From Gemmatimonadota bacterium (lineage in GTDB: Bacteria > Gemmatimonadota > Gemmatimonadetes > Gemmatimonadales > GWC2-71-9): a DNA stretch of 56,319 nucleotides. A program made the translations under genes and the position numbers. How positions within the stretch are numbered: position 1 is the stretch's first letter; each line of letters begins with the position of its first letter. Positions 43,214-51,669 of the stretch are shown here, in pieces. The notes below the pieces were generated by a model. It was not told the origin of the DNA, made no database searches, and was given only the letters and a program-made list of their open reading frames with translations. The stretch is from contig JANYLJ010000007.1 in NCBI GenBank assembly GCA_025357945.1, positions 1-56,319 of the forward strand. The letters run 5' to 3'.

Positions 43214-44292
43214 GCCGCCGCCGACAACAGCTGACGGATCATCCCGTGCTGCACGTCCCACCGGGGGAGGTCGAGCTCCGGCGGGATCTCTTCGGACCGC
43301 GGTGCGGTCACGATGCGCTGGCCTGGTCGCGACACCAATCGGGTCGCCAGTCGGCGCTGGCGATCGTGATCCAGCTCGGCGAACACGTCGTCCACCAGGA
43401 GTGCTGGCCGCACATCGCGCGCCCGCGCCAGCGTCTCCAGCTCGAGCAACCGCAGTGCGATCGCGGCCGTGCGCTGTTGCCCGGTCGAGCCATAGTGCCG
43501 CAAGGTGTGCCCGCCCAAGCCGAGCACGACGTCGTCGCGGTGCGGGCCGACGTGCGTCTGGCCGCGCGCGAGGTCCCGCGGCCGCGACGTGTGCAGGCGC
43601 TCGTCCCACGCGTCGGCATCGTCGAGCGCGTCGTCGCCCCGGTAGCGCAGCGCCACGGGCGATTCCTCCCCCAGTACGGCGACTTCGGCCTGCCAGAGCG
43701 GCACCGCTGCTGCGGCCCAGACCCGGCGCCGTCGTGCCAGCACGGAGCCCGCCTGAGCCAGCGCCGGGTTGAACGCGTCGGCGGCGGCGAGGTCGCCGGT
43801 TCGGAGCGCCGCATTCCGCTGTGCCAGCGCCGCACGGTAGCGTAACAGCGCGTCAAGATAGACCGGATCAGCGAGGGAGAGCATGCGGTCGAGCCAGCGA
43901 CGTCGTTCTGATGCGCCGCCCTGTACCAGTGCGAGGTCGGTCGGAAAGAAGCCCACCGCGAGCCAACGTCCGATCGCGGCCGACACCGTCGGCTGATCCT
44001 CGCCGTCGATGGTGATGCGCTTCCGGCGCTCTGGCGCATAATACGTCGCCGCCACGGTGAGCCCGTCGGCTGCCGTCACCGCCACCTGAAAGCCGGGACC
44101 ACCAAACTGTCCGACTTCACGATCGGCCGCGCCGCGCACGGAGCGAAAGAGCACCGGATACGCCAGCGCCTCGAGCAGGTTCGTCTTGCCGTGCCCGTTC
44201 GGGCCGACCAGCGCCACGCCGCCTTCGGGCAGGTCGAGCGCCGCATCGGCGAGGTTCCGGAAGCTCCGCAGCACGAGCCCGACGGCCTGCAT
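43210..44292 (-). CDS. recF: DNA replication/repair protein RecF
   Basis: A 360-residue SMC-like ATPase that loads RecA at gaps with RecO/RecR. Walker A is GPNGHGKTNLLEAL (about 29-42), the next typical block is YPVLFRSVRGAADRE, and the C-terminal signature and Walker B are STGQQRTAAIALRLLELE and PALLVDDVFAELD. Start ATG 44292 is 4 bases downstream of the enoyl-CoA hydratase stop (44297). The four genes ech-recF-dciA-gyrB appear co-transcribed. dnaA and dnaN, the usual neighbours, are not in this window. Confidence 0.93.
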
Positions 44293-44296
44293 CGGA

Positions 44297-45082
44297 TCAG
44301 CGACCGCGGAAGAGCGGGGCACGCTTCTCCAGAAAGGCGCGCGTACCTTCGCCTTTGTCCTCGCTCGCGCATGCCTCGCCGAAATGTGCGGCCTCGAGCT
44401 CGAGCGCCTCGTCGACCGTCGCGTCAAGCTCACCATCGACGGCCTGGAGGCAGAGGCGAACCGCCACGGGCCCCTGCGCCAGCATGCTCCGCAGCAACGT
44501 CCGGGCATCGTCGAGCAGCGACGCGGCGGGCACGACCCGATTGACCAGGCCGATCCGCGCGGCCTCTTCGGCGTCGATCATTGCACCGGTCAGCAGTAAC
44601 TCCAGGGCGCGGCCGCGACCGACCAGGCGCGGTAGCCGGACCGTGCCACCGAACCCCGGAATCAGGCCGAGCTTCACTTCGGGGAGGCCGAACCTGGCGT
44701 TCGTGGCGGCGAGCCGGACGTGGCACGCCATCGCGAGTTCGCAGCCGCCGCCCAGCGCAAAGCCGTTCACCGCGGCGACGACCGGCTTGGCCAACCGTTC
44801 GATCTGGCGGAAGACCCGGGAACCGCGCCTGGCCACCTCGATCCCCTGTTCGCGATCCAGATCGACCAGCTCGGCGATGTCGGCGCCGGCGACAAAGGCC
44901 TTCGGGCCGGCCCCGGTCAGGATCAGCCCACGGACCTTGGCGTCTTGTGCCACCTCGTGAATCAGGCTGGCGAGCTCGACGATGACCGTCGCGTTGAGCG
45001 CGTTGAGTTTGTCCGGGCGATTGAAGGTGACCAAGCCGATGCCGTCGTCACTGACATCGAAAAGGAGGGTCGAAAAAGTCAT
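44297..45082 (-). CDS. Enoyl-CoA hydratase/isomerase family protein
   Basis: A 261-residue crotonase-fold enzyme. The oxyanion-hole segments are KAFVAGADIAEL (about 66-77) and GFALGGGCELAMACHVRLA (about 107-125). The two glutamates expected for hydratases are in GGGCELAMAC and LPEVKLGLIPGFGGT (about 133-147). It probably hydrates trans-2-enoyl-CoA in fatty-acid degradation. It is the first gene of the recF operon, an unusual pairing, and divergent from glpK with a 34-base gap. Confidence 0.9.
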   Translation of the reverse strand: MTFSTLLFDVSDDGIGLVTFNRPDKLNALNATVIVELASLIHEVAQDAKVRGLILTGAGPKAFVAGADIAELVDLDREQGIEVARRGSRVFRQIERLAKPVVAAVNGFALGGGCELAMACHVRLAATNARFGLPEVKLGLIPGFGGTVRLPRLVGRGRALELLLTGAMIDAEEAARIGLVNRVVPAASLLDDARTLLRSMLAQGPVAVRLCLQAVDGELDATVDEALELEAAHFGEACASEDKGEGTRAFLEKRAPLFRGR

Positions 45083-45116
45083 CCAGAAATATAGCTGCCA
45101 CCTCTTACCTTGTTGG

Positions 45117-46574
45117 ATGCCCACCATCCTCGCCCTCGATCAAGGCACCACCGGGTCCACGGCGCTGGTGGTGGCACCCGACGGGGCGGTGCTCGGCCGC
45201 GGCTACTGCGAGATCCCGCAGTTCTACCCCGAACCTGGCCAGGTGGAACATGACGCGGAAATCCTCTTCCGGGCGACCATTGCCGCTGGCCGGGAAGCGC
45301 TCCAGGCCGCGGCTGTGGCCGTCGACGCGATCGGTATCACCAACCAGCGCGAGACGGTCGTGCTGTGGGATCGGGACACGCTGGCGCCGATCGGACGCGC
45401 GATCGTCTGGCAGGATCGCCGCACCGCACCCCGTTGCGCCGAATTGCGCGCCGCCGGCTACGACGTGCGTCTGCGCGAGGTGACCGGGCTGCTGCTCGAC
45501 CCCTATTTCTCCGCGACCAAGCTGGAATGGCTGCTCGGCAATCCGGTCATTCGGGCCAAGGCGGACGCCGGGACCCTGTGCGCGGGAACGGTCGAGAGCT
45601 GGCTGGTGACTCGGCTCACCAACGGTGCGGTACACGTAAGTGATGTCACCAACAGTTCGCGTACCTTGCTGGCGGATATTCGCACTGGCGAATGGGACGA
45701 CGAACTGCTGGCGCTGTTCGGGATTCCGCGGCACCTGTTGCCGCGCGTGGTGCCGAGTACCGGGACGGTCGGCACGGCAGCGGCAGAGTGGTTTGGCCGC
45801 CCGATGCCGATTGCTGGTATGGCGGGCGACCAGCAGGCGGCACTGTTCGGGCACGGCTGCGTGTCGCCCGGCATGGCGAAGATTACCTATGGCACCGGCG
45901 CGTTCCTGCTCCGATTCACCGGCGACGGCGTGCCACCTTCACCCGCAGACGGGATCCTCGCAACGATCGCGGCGGGATCGCGGGGTCAACGGGCGTGGGC
46001 GCTGGAAGGCAGCGTGTTCATCGCCGGCGCCGCGGTGCAGTGGTTGCGGGATGGACTCGGCTTGATCGGGCACGCGGCCGACACCGCGGCGCTCGCGGCC
46101 AGTGTCGACGACAGTGGTGGCGTCGTGCTGGTGCCCGCGTTCACCGGGTTGGGCGCGCCGTACTGGAACGCCGACGCGCGCGGCACGATCACCGGGCTGA
46201 CGCGGGGCACCACGCGGGCCCACATCGTGCGGGCAACGCTGGACGCCATTGCGCAGGGGACCTGCGACTTGGTGACGGCGATGGGTGGGGTGTCGGCGTT
46301 GCGAGTTGACGGTGGTGCGGCACAGAATGACTGGTTGATGCAGATGCAGGCCGATCTCCTGGGTGTCCCGGTGGAGCGTCCCGCGACCGTGGAGCTGACC
46401 GCCTATGGCGCGGCACGCCTGGCGGCGATCGGCATGGGTGCGGACCTTCCGCCCGCGACCGCTCTTGGCGGCCTCACGGTGTTCGAGCCGCGCCAGTCAG
46501 ACGATTGGCGGGCGGCGCGGCGCGCCGAGTGGCGACGGGCCGTGGCGGCGACACTCGCGTGGGCGGAGGCGTGA
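45117..46574 (+). CDS. glpK: Glycerol kinase
   Basis: A 485-residue FGGY-family kinase converting glycerol to glycerol-3-phosphate. The N-terminal ATPase signature is ALDQGTTGSTALVV. WQDRRTAPRCAELR is the FGGY-kinase signature block; DPYFSATKLEWLLGN and GVVLVPAFTGLGAPYWNADARGTI are GlpK-specific. The last segment before the stop matches the family. I chose ATG 45117; the upstream in-frame extension would run antisense into the ech gene. No glpF or glpD follows; the next gene is ccmE after a 74-base gap. Confidence 0.95.
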   Translation: MPTILALDQGTTGSTALVVAPDGAVLGRGYCEIPQFYPEPGQVEHDAEILFRATIAAGREALQAAAVAVDAIGITNQRETVVLWDRDTLAPIGRAIVWQDRRTAPRCAELRAAGYDVRLREVTGLLLDPYFSATKLEWLLGNPVIRAKADAGTLCAGTVESWLVTRLTNGAVHVSDVTNSSRTLLADIRTGEWDDELLALFGIPRHLLPRVVPSTGTVGTAAAEWFGRPMPIAGMAGDQQAALFGHGCVSPGMAKITYGTGAFLLRFTGDGVPPSPADGILATIAAGSRGQRAWALEGSVFIAGAAVQWLRDGLGLIGHAADTAALAASVDDSGGVVLVPAFTGLGAPYWNADARGTITGLTRGTTRAHIVRATLDAIAQGTCDLVTAMGGVSALRVDGGAAQNDWLMQMQADLLGVPVERPATVELTAYGAARLAAIGMGADLPPATALGGLTVFEPRQSDDWRAARRAEWRRAVAATLAWAEA

Positions 46575-46648
46575 CGACCGGGATGCTCCAGCGGCGCCGG
46601 GCCGGGGACGACACTATGATTCGGGTCGACATTTGACGGGAAGGTCGC

Positions 46649-47083
46649 ATGAAGCCAGGAGCAAAATTCGCCATCGGTGCGTTGGTCATTGTGGGCGGCG
46701 TCGCGCTCATGATTACCGAGGGGATCAAGCAGACGGGCACCTACTTCATGACGCCGACCCAGCTGGTCGACACCGCGACGGCGGACCCGCACTTCTACAA
46801 CCTCGGGCTGAAGGTGAGCGCCAAGGTGGTTCAGGGTTCAATCAAGCGGGACAACGAACACCAGCGGGTCGACTTCGCGGTCAGCGACGGGCACCAGTCG
46901 TTTCCGGTCGTCTACGTCGGCTCGCTCGCCGAGATTCCGGACACCTTTACCGACGCCAACGACATTGATGTCGTGGTGGAAGGGAAGCTCGGCCGCGAAG
47001 GCACGTTTCACGCGACCAGTGTGATCGCCAAGTGCGGTTCGAAGTACGAGGCCGCCATGCCAAAATCCGGCAAGAAGGCCTGA
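46649..47083 (+). CDS. ccmE: Cytochrome c maturation heme chaperone CcmE, Cys-type
   Basis: A 144-residue periplasmic heme chaperone with a single N-terminal transmembrane helix (about 7-23) and an OB-fold domain. The heme-attachment motif is C129-G-S-K-Y133, that is CxxxY, where most CcmE proteins have HxxxY (His130-Tyr134 in E. coli). Cys-type CcmE proteins are known in some delta-proteobacterial and archaeal lineages, so it probably binds heme through Cys129. An AAGG-type Shine-Dalgarno precedes the ATG. ccmF follows after 7 bases. Confidence 0.92.
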   Translation: MKPGAKFAIGALVIVGGVALMITEGIKQTGTYFMTPTQLVDTATADPHFYNLGLKVSAKVVQGSIKRDNEHQRVDFAVSDGHQSFPVVYVGSLAEIPDTFTDANDIDVVVEGKLGREGTFHATSVIAKCGSKYEAAMPKSGKKA

Positions 47084-47090
47084 TCCTCTC

Positions 47091-49130
47091 GTGACCCTGC
47101 TCGGGACGTTCGCGCTCTGGGCGGCGTTGTTGCTCGCCTGCTGGAGCGCCGCGATCGCGCTACTCGGGCCGTGGCAGCGACGCCCGTCGCTGGCGGTGGC
47201 GGTCACCCGCGGTGCCTATGCGGTCTGCGGCGCGCTCCTGGTTGCGACCGCCGCACTGTGGCAGGGGATCTTCGCGCACGACTTCAACATCGAGTACGTC
47301 TGGGCGTACACGTCGCGCAACCTGCCGACGTACTACCTCGTCGCTGGCTTCTGGGCCGGCCAGAAAGGCTCGCTGCTCTTCTGGGCGGTGATCCTGTCGA
47401 TCTTCGGCGCGCTGGCGCAGGCGCTCACGTCGTCGCGCCACAAGCACCTGTTGCCCTACGTCGCCGGCGTGACCAACCTGGTCGTCGCCTTCTTCGTGGC
47501 CGTGATGCTGTTCGGTCACGCCAATCCGTTCGAACGGATGGCGTTCACGCCGGCGGACGGTCGGGGGCTCAACCCGCAGCTGCAGAACCCCGGCATGGTG
47601 ATGCACCCGCCGATGCTGTACCTCGGCTACATCAGCATCACGATTCCGTTTGCGTTCGCGATTGCGGCACTGATGGCACGGCGCCTGGACACCGGCTGGA
47701 TCATCGCGATGCGCAAGTGGGCGCTGGCGTCGTGGCTCTTCCTGTCGATCGGCATCACCCTCGGCATGTGGTGGGCGTACGTCGAGCTTGGTTGGGGTGG
47801 TGTGTGGGCGTGGGACCCGGTGGAGAACGCCCCGCTGCTCGCGTGGCTCACGCTCACGGCATTCCTGCACTCCGTCATGATCCAGGAAAAGCGCGGCATG
47901 CTGAAGCGGTGGAATGTCTCGCTGATGATCGGGACCTTCCTGCTGTCGATCTTCGGCACCTTCATCACGCGGTCGGGTGTCATCGCATCGGTGCACTCGT
48001 TCACCCAATCGGACATCGGCTACTTCTTCCTCGCGCTGCTGTTCGTGTCCGCGGTGCTGTCGTTCACGCTGCTCTACACCCGGTGGCCGATGCTCGAGGC
48101 CGAGGTGCAACTGGAGTCGCTGCTGAGTCGCGAGTCGGCGTTCCTGTTCAACAACCTTGCCTTGGTCGGCATCGCATTTTCGGTGCTGTGGGGTACCCTC
48201 TTTCCGATCCTCTCGGAGGCGGTGAAGGGCACCAAGATCACCGTCGGTCCGCCGTTCTTTGACCGGGTCAACGTACCGCTGGGCCTCTTCCTCCTGTTGC
48301 TTACCGGCATCGGTCCGCTCATCGCGTGGCGGAAGGCGTCAGCTGCAAACCTGCGGCGCCAGTTCATTGTACCGCTGCTGAGCGGCGCGGTGAGCGCGGC
48401 AGCGCTGGTCGCGGTGGGACTGCGCGATTTCTACCCGCTGGTCGCGCTCTCGCTTGCGGGTTTCGTGCTCGGCACCGTGGCGCAGGAGTTCTACCGGGGG
48501 ATTCGGGCGAGGATGTCGCTCCACGGCGAGCACATGTTGCTGGCGCTCGCACATCTCATCGCGCGCAATCGTCGCCGGTACGGCGGCTACATCGTCCACG
48601 TCGGCATCGTGATCTACTTCGTGGCGTTCACCGGTTTGGCGTTCAAGGTCAAGCATGAAACCGTACTGCTACCGGGTGCAGTTGACACGATACGGTCGCC
48701 GTTCGGGCACACCTACACACTGACGCACCTCGGCGTGTCGCAGTACACGCGCCTCAACCGGCATGTGTCGGTCGCCACGCTCGAGGTGCGCCTGGACGGC
48801 GAGCGGCTGGGTACGATCACGTCGGAAAAGCGCCAATACGTCGATTCCTTCGACCAACCGACGTTCGAGCCGGCGACCGAGATCGGCCTGCGCAGCACCC
48901 TGCGCGAGGACCTGTATGTCGTCTACGCCGGCTCGCCCGACGGCACCGAGGCGGCGCGTTATACGATCATGATCAACCCGCTGGTCACCTGGTTCTGGAT
49001 CGGGTGTGGCGTGCTCACGATTGGGGGCCTGATCACGATGTGGCCGGGCGGGCCCCAGTTGCGCACGCCACGCCGGCGCGTCGTGGCACAGGCCGGCTAT
49101 GCCGTTCCGCTCGCCGGAGTGACGGAGTAA
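47091..49130 (+). CDS. ccmF: Cytochrome c-type biogenesis protein CcmF
   Basis: A 679-residue integral membrane protein with about 14-15 hydrophobic segments. The heme-handling WWD-type motif is WGGVWAWDPVENAPLLAW (about 234-251), and VNNxx-type pairs such as FLFNNLALVGIAFSVLWGTLFP (residue span about 348-369) are typical. It ligates heme delivered by CcmE to apocytochromes. The start is a GTG; its TAA shares one base with the ccmH ATG. Confidence 0.95.
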   Translation: MTLLGTFALWAALLLACWSAAIALLGPWQRRPSLAVAVTRGAYAVCGALLVATAALWQGIFAHDFNIEYVWAYTSRNLPTYYLVAGFWAGQKGSLLFWAVILSIFGALAQALTSSRHKHLLPYVAGVTNLVVAFFVAVMLFGHANPFERMAFTPADGRGLNPQLQNPGMVMHPPMLYLGYISITIPFAFAIAALMARRLDTGWIIAMRKWALASWLFLSIGITLGMWWAYVELGWGGVWAWDPVENAPLLAWLTLTAFLHSVMIQEKRGMLKRWNVSLMIGTFLLSIFGTFITRSGVIASVHSFTQSDIGYFFLALLFVSAVLSFTLLYTRWPMLEAEVQLESLLSRESAFLFNNLALVGIAFSVLWGTLFPILSEAVKGTKITVGPPFFDRVNVPLGLFLLLLTGIGPLIAWRKASAANLRRQFIVPLLSGAVSAAALVAVGLRDFYPLVALSLAGFVLGTVAQEFYRGIRARMSLHGEHMLLALAHLIARNRRRYGGYIVHVGIVIYFVAFTGLAFKVKHETVLLPGAVDTIRSPFGHTYTLTHLGVSQYTRLNRHVSVATLEVRLDGERLGTITSEKRQYVDSFDQPTFEPATEIGLRSTLREDLYVVYAGSPDGTEAARYTIMINPLVTWFWIGCGVLTIGGLITMWPGGPQLRTPRRRVVAQAGYAVPLAGVTE

Positions 49131-49753
49131 TGCCGTCGCGTCGCGAGTTCGTCCGCCGGGCAACCTTGGCGTTGCTCCCGATGACGCTCACGGGTCGTAC
49201 CGCGCACGCGCAGGACCCATCGCGCTCGCCGGTGCAGCCGACGTCGAAGGGTGGCGCCACGCAGGCCGACACGCTCGCGCTACCGGTCGGACGCGCAAGT
49301 GCGCCGCTCGGCCCGCTCGACAACGACCCCGGCGTCATCGCCATTGAGCGCCGGCTCCGCTGCACCTGCGGCTGCACACTCGACGTCTATACCTGCCGCA
49401 CCACGGATTTCTCGTGCACCTATTCGCCGGCGATGCACCGCGAGGTTGTCGCACAGGTGCAGCGCGGAGCGACGCCGGAACAGATCATCCAATGGTTCGT
49501 CGCGCAGCCGGAGAACGGCGAGAAGGTGCTGATGGCGCCCGCGGCCCGGGGCTTCAACCTGATGGGCTATCTGGTGCCTGGGTTGACGGTGGCCGGCTTC
49601 GGCGTGGCGCTTGCCGCCTGGTTGACGCGACGCCGCTCGACCGCCGACGGTCCGGACCTTCTGGTGCCGAGCCAGGCGGGCGCCGAGCGCGCGTCACCCG
49701 GCGCAGCAGAGCTGGAGCGGCTGCGACGTGCGCTGGATGACGTCGAGTCCTGA
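49130..49753 (+). CDS. ccmH: Cytochrome c maturation protein CcmH-like
   Basis: A 207-residue exported protein: a leader with twin arginines close to the start and a hydrophobic core (LALLPMTLTGRTAHA), then a CcmH domain RLRCTCGCTLDVYTC (77-89) and the helical REVVAQVQRGATPEQIIQWFVAQ block, and a C-terminal transmembrane segment (about 173-187). The metal/redox motif is C-x-C-x-C (Cys78, 80, 82) with further cysteines at 89 and 96, rather than the simple LRCxxC. This looks like the CGC variant group. It reduces and presents apocytochrome cysteines. The ATG overlaps the ccmF stop by one base. Confidence 0.85.
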   Translation: MPSRREFVRRATLALLPMTLTGRTAHAQDPSRSPVQPTSKGGATQADTLALPVGRASAPLGPLDNDPGVIAIERRLRCTCGCTLDVYTCRTTDFSCTYSPAMHREVVAQVQRGATPEQIIQWFVAQPENGEKVLMAPAARGFNLMGYLVPGLTVAGFGVALAAWLTRRRSTADGPDLLVPSQAGAERASPGAAELERLRRALDDVES

Positions 49754-50187
49754 TGCTGATCGAAGCAATCGCCGCCGGGGTGGTGGGCGCTGCCCTCCTC
49801 TGGCTGGTGCTGCAACCATTGGTGTCACCGTCGCCGCTCGCGCCGGTGGATCTCGATCCGCTTGACCCCGAGGAGACCCCGCGCGGTCTGGCACTGATCG
49901 CCCTCAAGGAGATCGAGTTCGACCGTGCCACGGGCAAGCTATCGGATGATGACTATGCCGAACTCAACGCGCGCTACAGCGCGGCGGCCATTGCAACACT
50001 CGATGCCGTGTCCACCACGGTCCGGTGCCTGACGCACGGTGTCTGTCCGGAGTCTGCCGCGCGGTTCTGCCCCCACTGTGGTTCCGGCCTGGTGACCGAG
50101 GCCGACGCGTGCGTCGCCTGCGGCGTCGCCGTTCCGGCCGACGCGATGTTTTGTCCGGGGTGTGGGGTGCGCGTAAGAGGAGAGTAG
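49753..50187 (+). CDS. CcmI-like protein with double zinc ribbon
   Basis: A 144-residue protein with an N-terminal transmembrane helix (about 5-22). It is followed by ALIALKEIEFDRATGKLSDDDYAELNARYS, the motif typical of CcmI-type proteins, then two zinc-ribbon units (CPESAARFCPHCGSG and CVACG...FCPGCG) at about 99-140. It overlaps the ccmH stop by one base and probably helps hold apocytochromes or links Ccm steps. The zinc ribbons replace the usual TPR part of CcmI. It closes the ccmE-F-H-I cluster; ccmA, B, C and G are not here. Confidence 0.7.
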   Translation: MLIEAIAAGVVGAALLWLVLQPLVSPSPLAPVDLDPLDPEETPRGLALIALKEIEFDRATGKLSDDDYAELNARYSAAAIATLDAVSTTVRCLTHGVCPESAARFCPHCGSGLVTEADACVACGVAVPADAMFCPGCGVRVRGE

Positions 50188-50193
50188 ACGGGA

Positions 50194-50317
50194 GAGACGA
50201 GAGGCGAGAGACGAGAGACGAGAGACGAGAGACGCTTGCCGAGCTGTAGCGATCTCTCCGTTCCGGCTGGTCTCTCTCGTCTCTCGTCTCTCCCGTCTCT
50301 CGTCTCCCGTCTCCCCT
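50194..50317. repeat. Heptamer array with complementary second half
   Basis: On the plus strand, six consecutive 7-base units (GAGACGA, GAGGCGA, then GAGACGA three times and GAGACGC; 50194-50235) are followed after about 35 bases by a CGTCTCT-type array (50270-50317), its reverse complement. Together they can form a long imperfect hairpin between the convergent stops of the CcmI-like and lipoprotein genes. Confidence 0.85.
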
Positions 50318-50319
50318 GT

Positions 50320-51543
50320 TTACCGCACCCGCATCGTCGTGAACCACCCCCTGGTCACCGTGCCATTCGACTTGAGTACCCAGTTCGACCCGCCGGGTGC
50401 ATCGCCCGTGATCGTCCCTTCCACCGCGTTACCGATGAAGTCATCGTTGGTGAGGATCACGTTGTGGATCGCATTGATCAGCGTGAAGATCGAGGGGGCT
50501 GCCTTGATGCCGTGCACGTACCACGGATCGACCTTGCCGCTCGTCACCGCCTTGTATGCGGCGTCCACCGCGGCGATCAGGGCAGCGACGCCGCCCACGT
50601 CGGCGTGATCGACGCAGGCTTCATCGTCATCTTCCCACGCCACGATCCGGATCGGTGCGCCCGGATGCTTGGCCTGGTACGTGTTGTAGTCGACATCGGA
50701 AAGGAGCAGCGCTGATCCCGACCAGTCCAGATCATTCTGGTCCCAGGTGTAGCCGCCGCCCGATTTCTCACCGGTACACGCCAGTTCCACCGATTGTCCG
50801 TTGTCACCGAGCCCGTAGATGTGATACTCATACTCCGGTTCGCCCTTGAGCCAGCTCTCGTAGCTTCCGTCGAAGTGACTCTGCACCAGGTACAACCCCG
50901 GTGCGCTGGCGCTGCCGACACTATACGTGCCGCCGCCGCCGCCACCGAGCGGATTACCGTCGCCACACATGTCGACGCAGCTGATGAGTTTCGCCGGATG
51001 GCCGCGGGTGAAATCGGTTTCCTGCGGCACCAGCGCGAGTACCGGCACGGTGGGTGGTGTGCTCGGATCGAGTTGGTGCCGGGTACCGGCGGCATCGAAT
51101 CCGACGGGTGGCTCGCCGTCGTTGCCGATCGTGCCCACGAGGTAGTGCACGTCGCCCGGCCACGCGGCGCGCTGTGCGGCCACCGGCAGATAGAGTTCGA
51201 GTCCGCGCGCGGCGTCGAGGTCGGCGAGCAAGTCGGCCGCACTGGTGGCTGCGGCGCGAGCGAGCGAAGCGAGCAGGGTGCCCTGGTCGGCGTGTATCAG
51301 CGCCTGGAACTGGACCTTCCCTTCGCGGGCATTCGATGCATCGAGCCGGCGCTTCACGACGGCACGGGTGCCCGAATCGGCAAGCGCCACCGCCAGGGCC
51401 TGCGCCAGCCGTTCGCGGGCCACGCCCGCTCGGTTGCCCAGCGTCGCCGGAGCGGTAACAGATGCGGTGGTGGGAGCGCTGGAGTCGGAGCACGCGGATC
51501 CGACGAGCGCGGTGAGTACAGCCAAAGACAGGCGACGCGACAT
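50320..51543 (-). CDS. Lipoprotein of unknown function
   Basis: A 407-residue lipoprotein: hydrophobic leader with lipobox VGSAC (Cys18), a Ser/Thr/Ala linker, an N-terminal helical region (about 35-110), a Gly-rich loop (LGGGGGGTYSVG, about 198-209) and a C-terminal beta-rich domain with Trp, Asp and Tyr (YTWDQNDLDWSG, VDYNTYQAKHPGAPIRIV). It recalls DUF3103-type exported proteins, but I cannot confirm that. It stands alone between the heptamer array and the ABC exporter operon. The 126-base gap 51544-51669 should hold its promoter. Confidence 0.7.
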   Translation of the reverse strand: MSRRLSLAVLTALVGSACSDSSAPTTASVTAPATLGNRAGVARERLAQALAVALADSGTRAVVKRRLDASNAREGKVQFQALIHADQGTLLASLARAAATSAADLLADLDAARGLELYLPVAAQRAAWPGDVHYLVGTIGNDGEPPVGFDAAGTRHQLDPSTPPTVPVLALVPQETDFTRGHPAKLISCVDMCGDGNPLGGGGGGTYSVGSASAPGLYLVQSHFDGSYESWLKGEPEYEYHIYGLGDNGQSVELACTGEKSGGGYTWDQNDLDWSGSALLLSDVDYNTYQAKHPGAPIRIVAWEDDDEACVDHADVGGVAALIAAVDAAYKAVTSGKVDPWYVHGIKAAPSIFTLINAIHNVILTNDDFIGNAVEGTITGDAPGGSNWVLKSNGTVTRGWFTTMRVR

Positions 51544-51669
51544 GGAACACCTCCCGGGAAGGAAACAGCAACCGCGACGCGGCAGGGGTGCCGGATCGCG
51601 GCTGCAGAGTGGGGAGATGCCGGGGTATGCCGGGGCTCGCGACGGCGCGAGCAGGGTCAGCTTCGCGCG

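Noticed and set aside
50194-50317. CRISPR array at the heptamer repeats
   Set aside because: Units are 7 bases with no spacers, and no cas genes are present.
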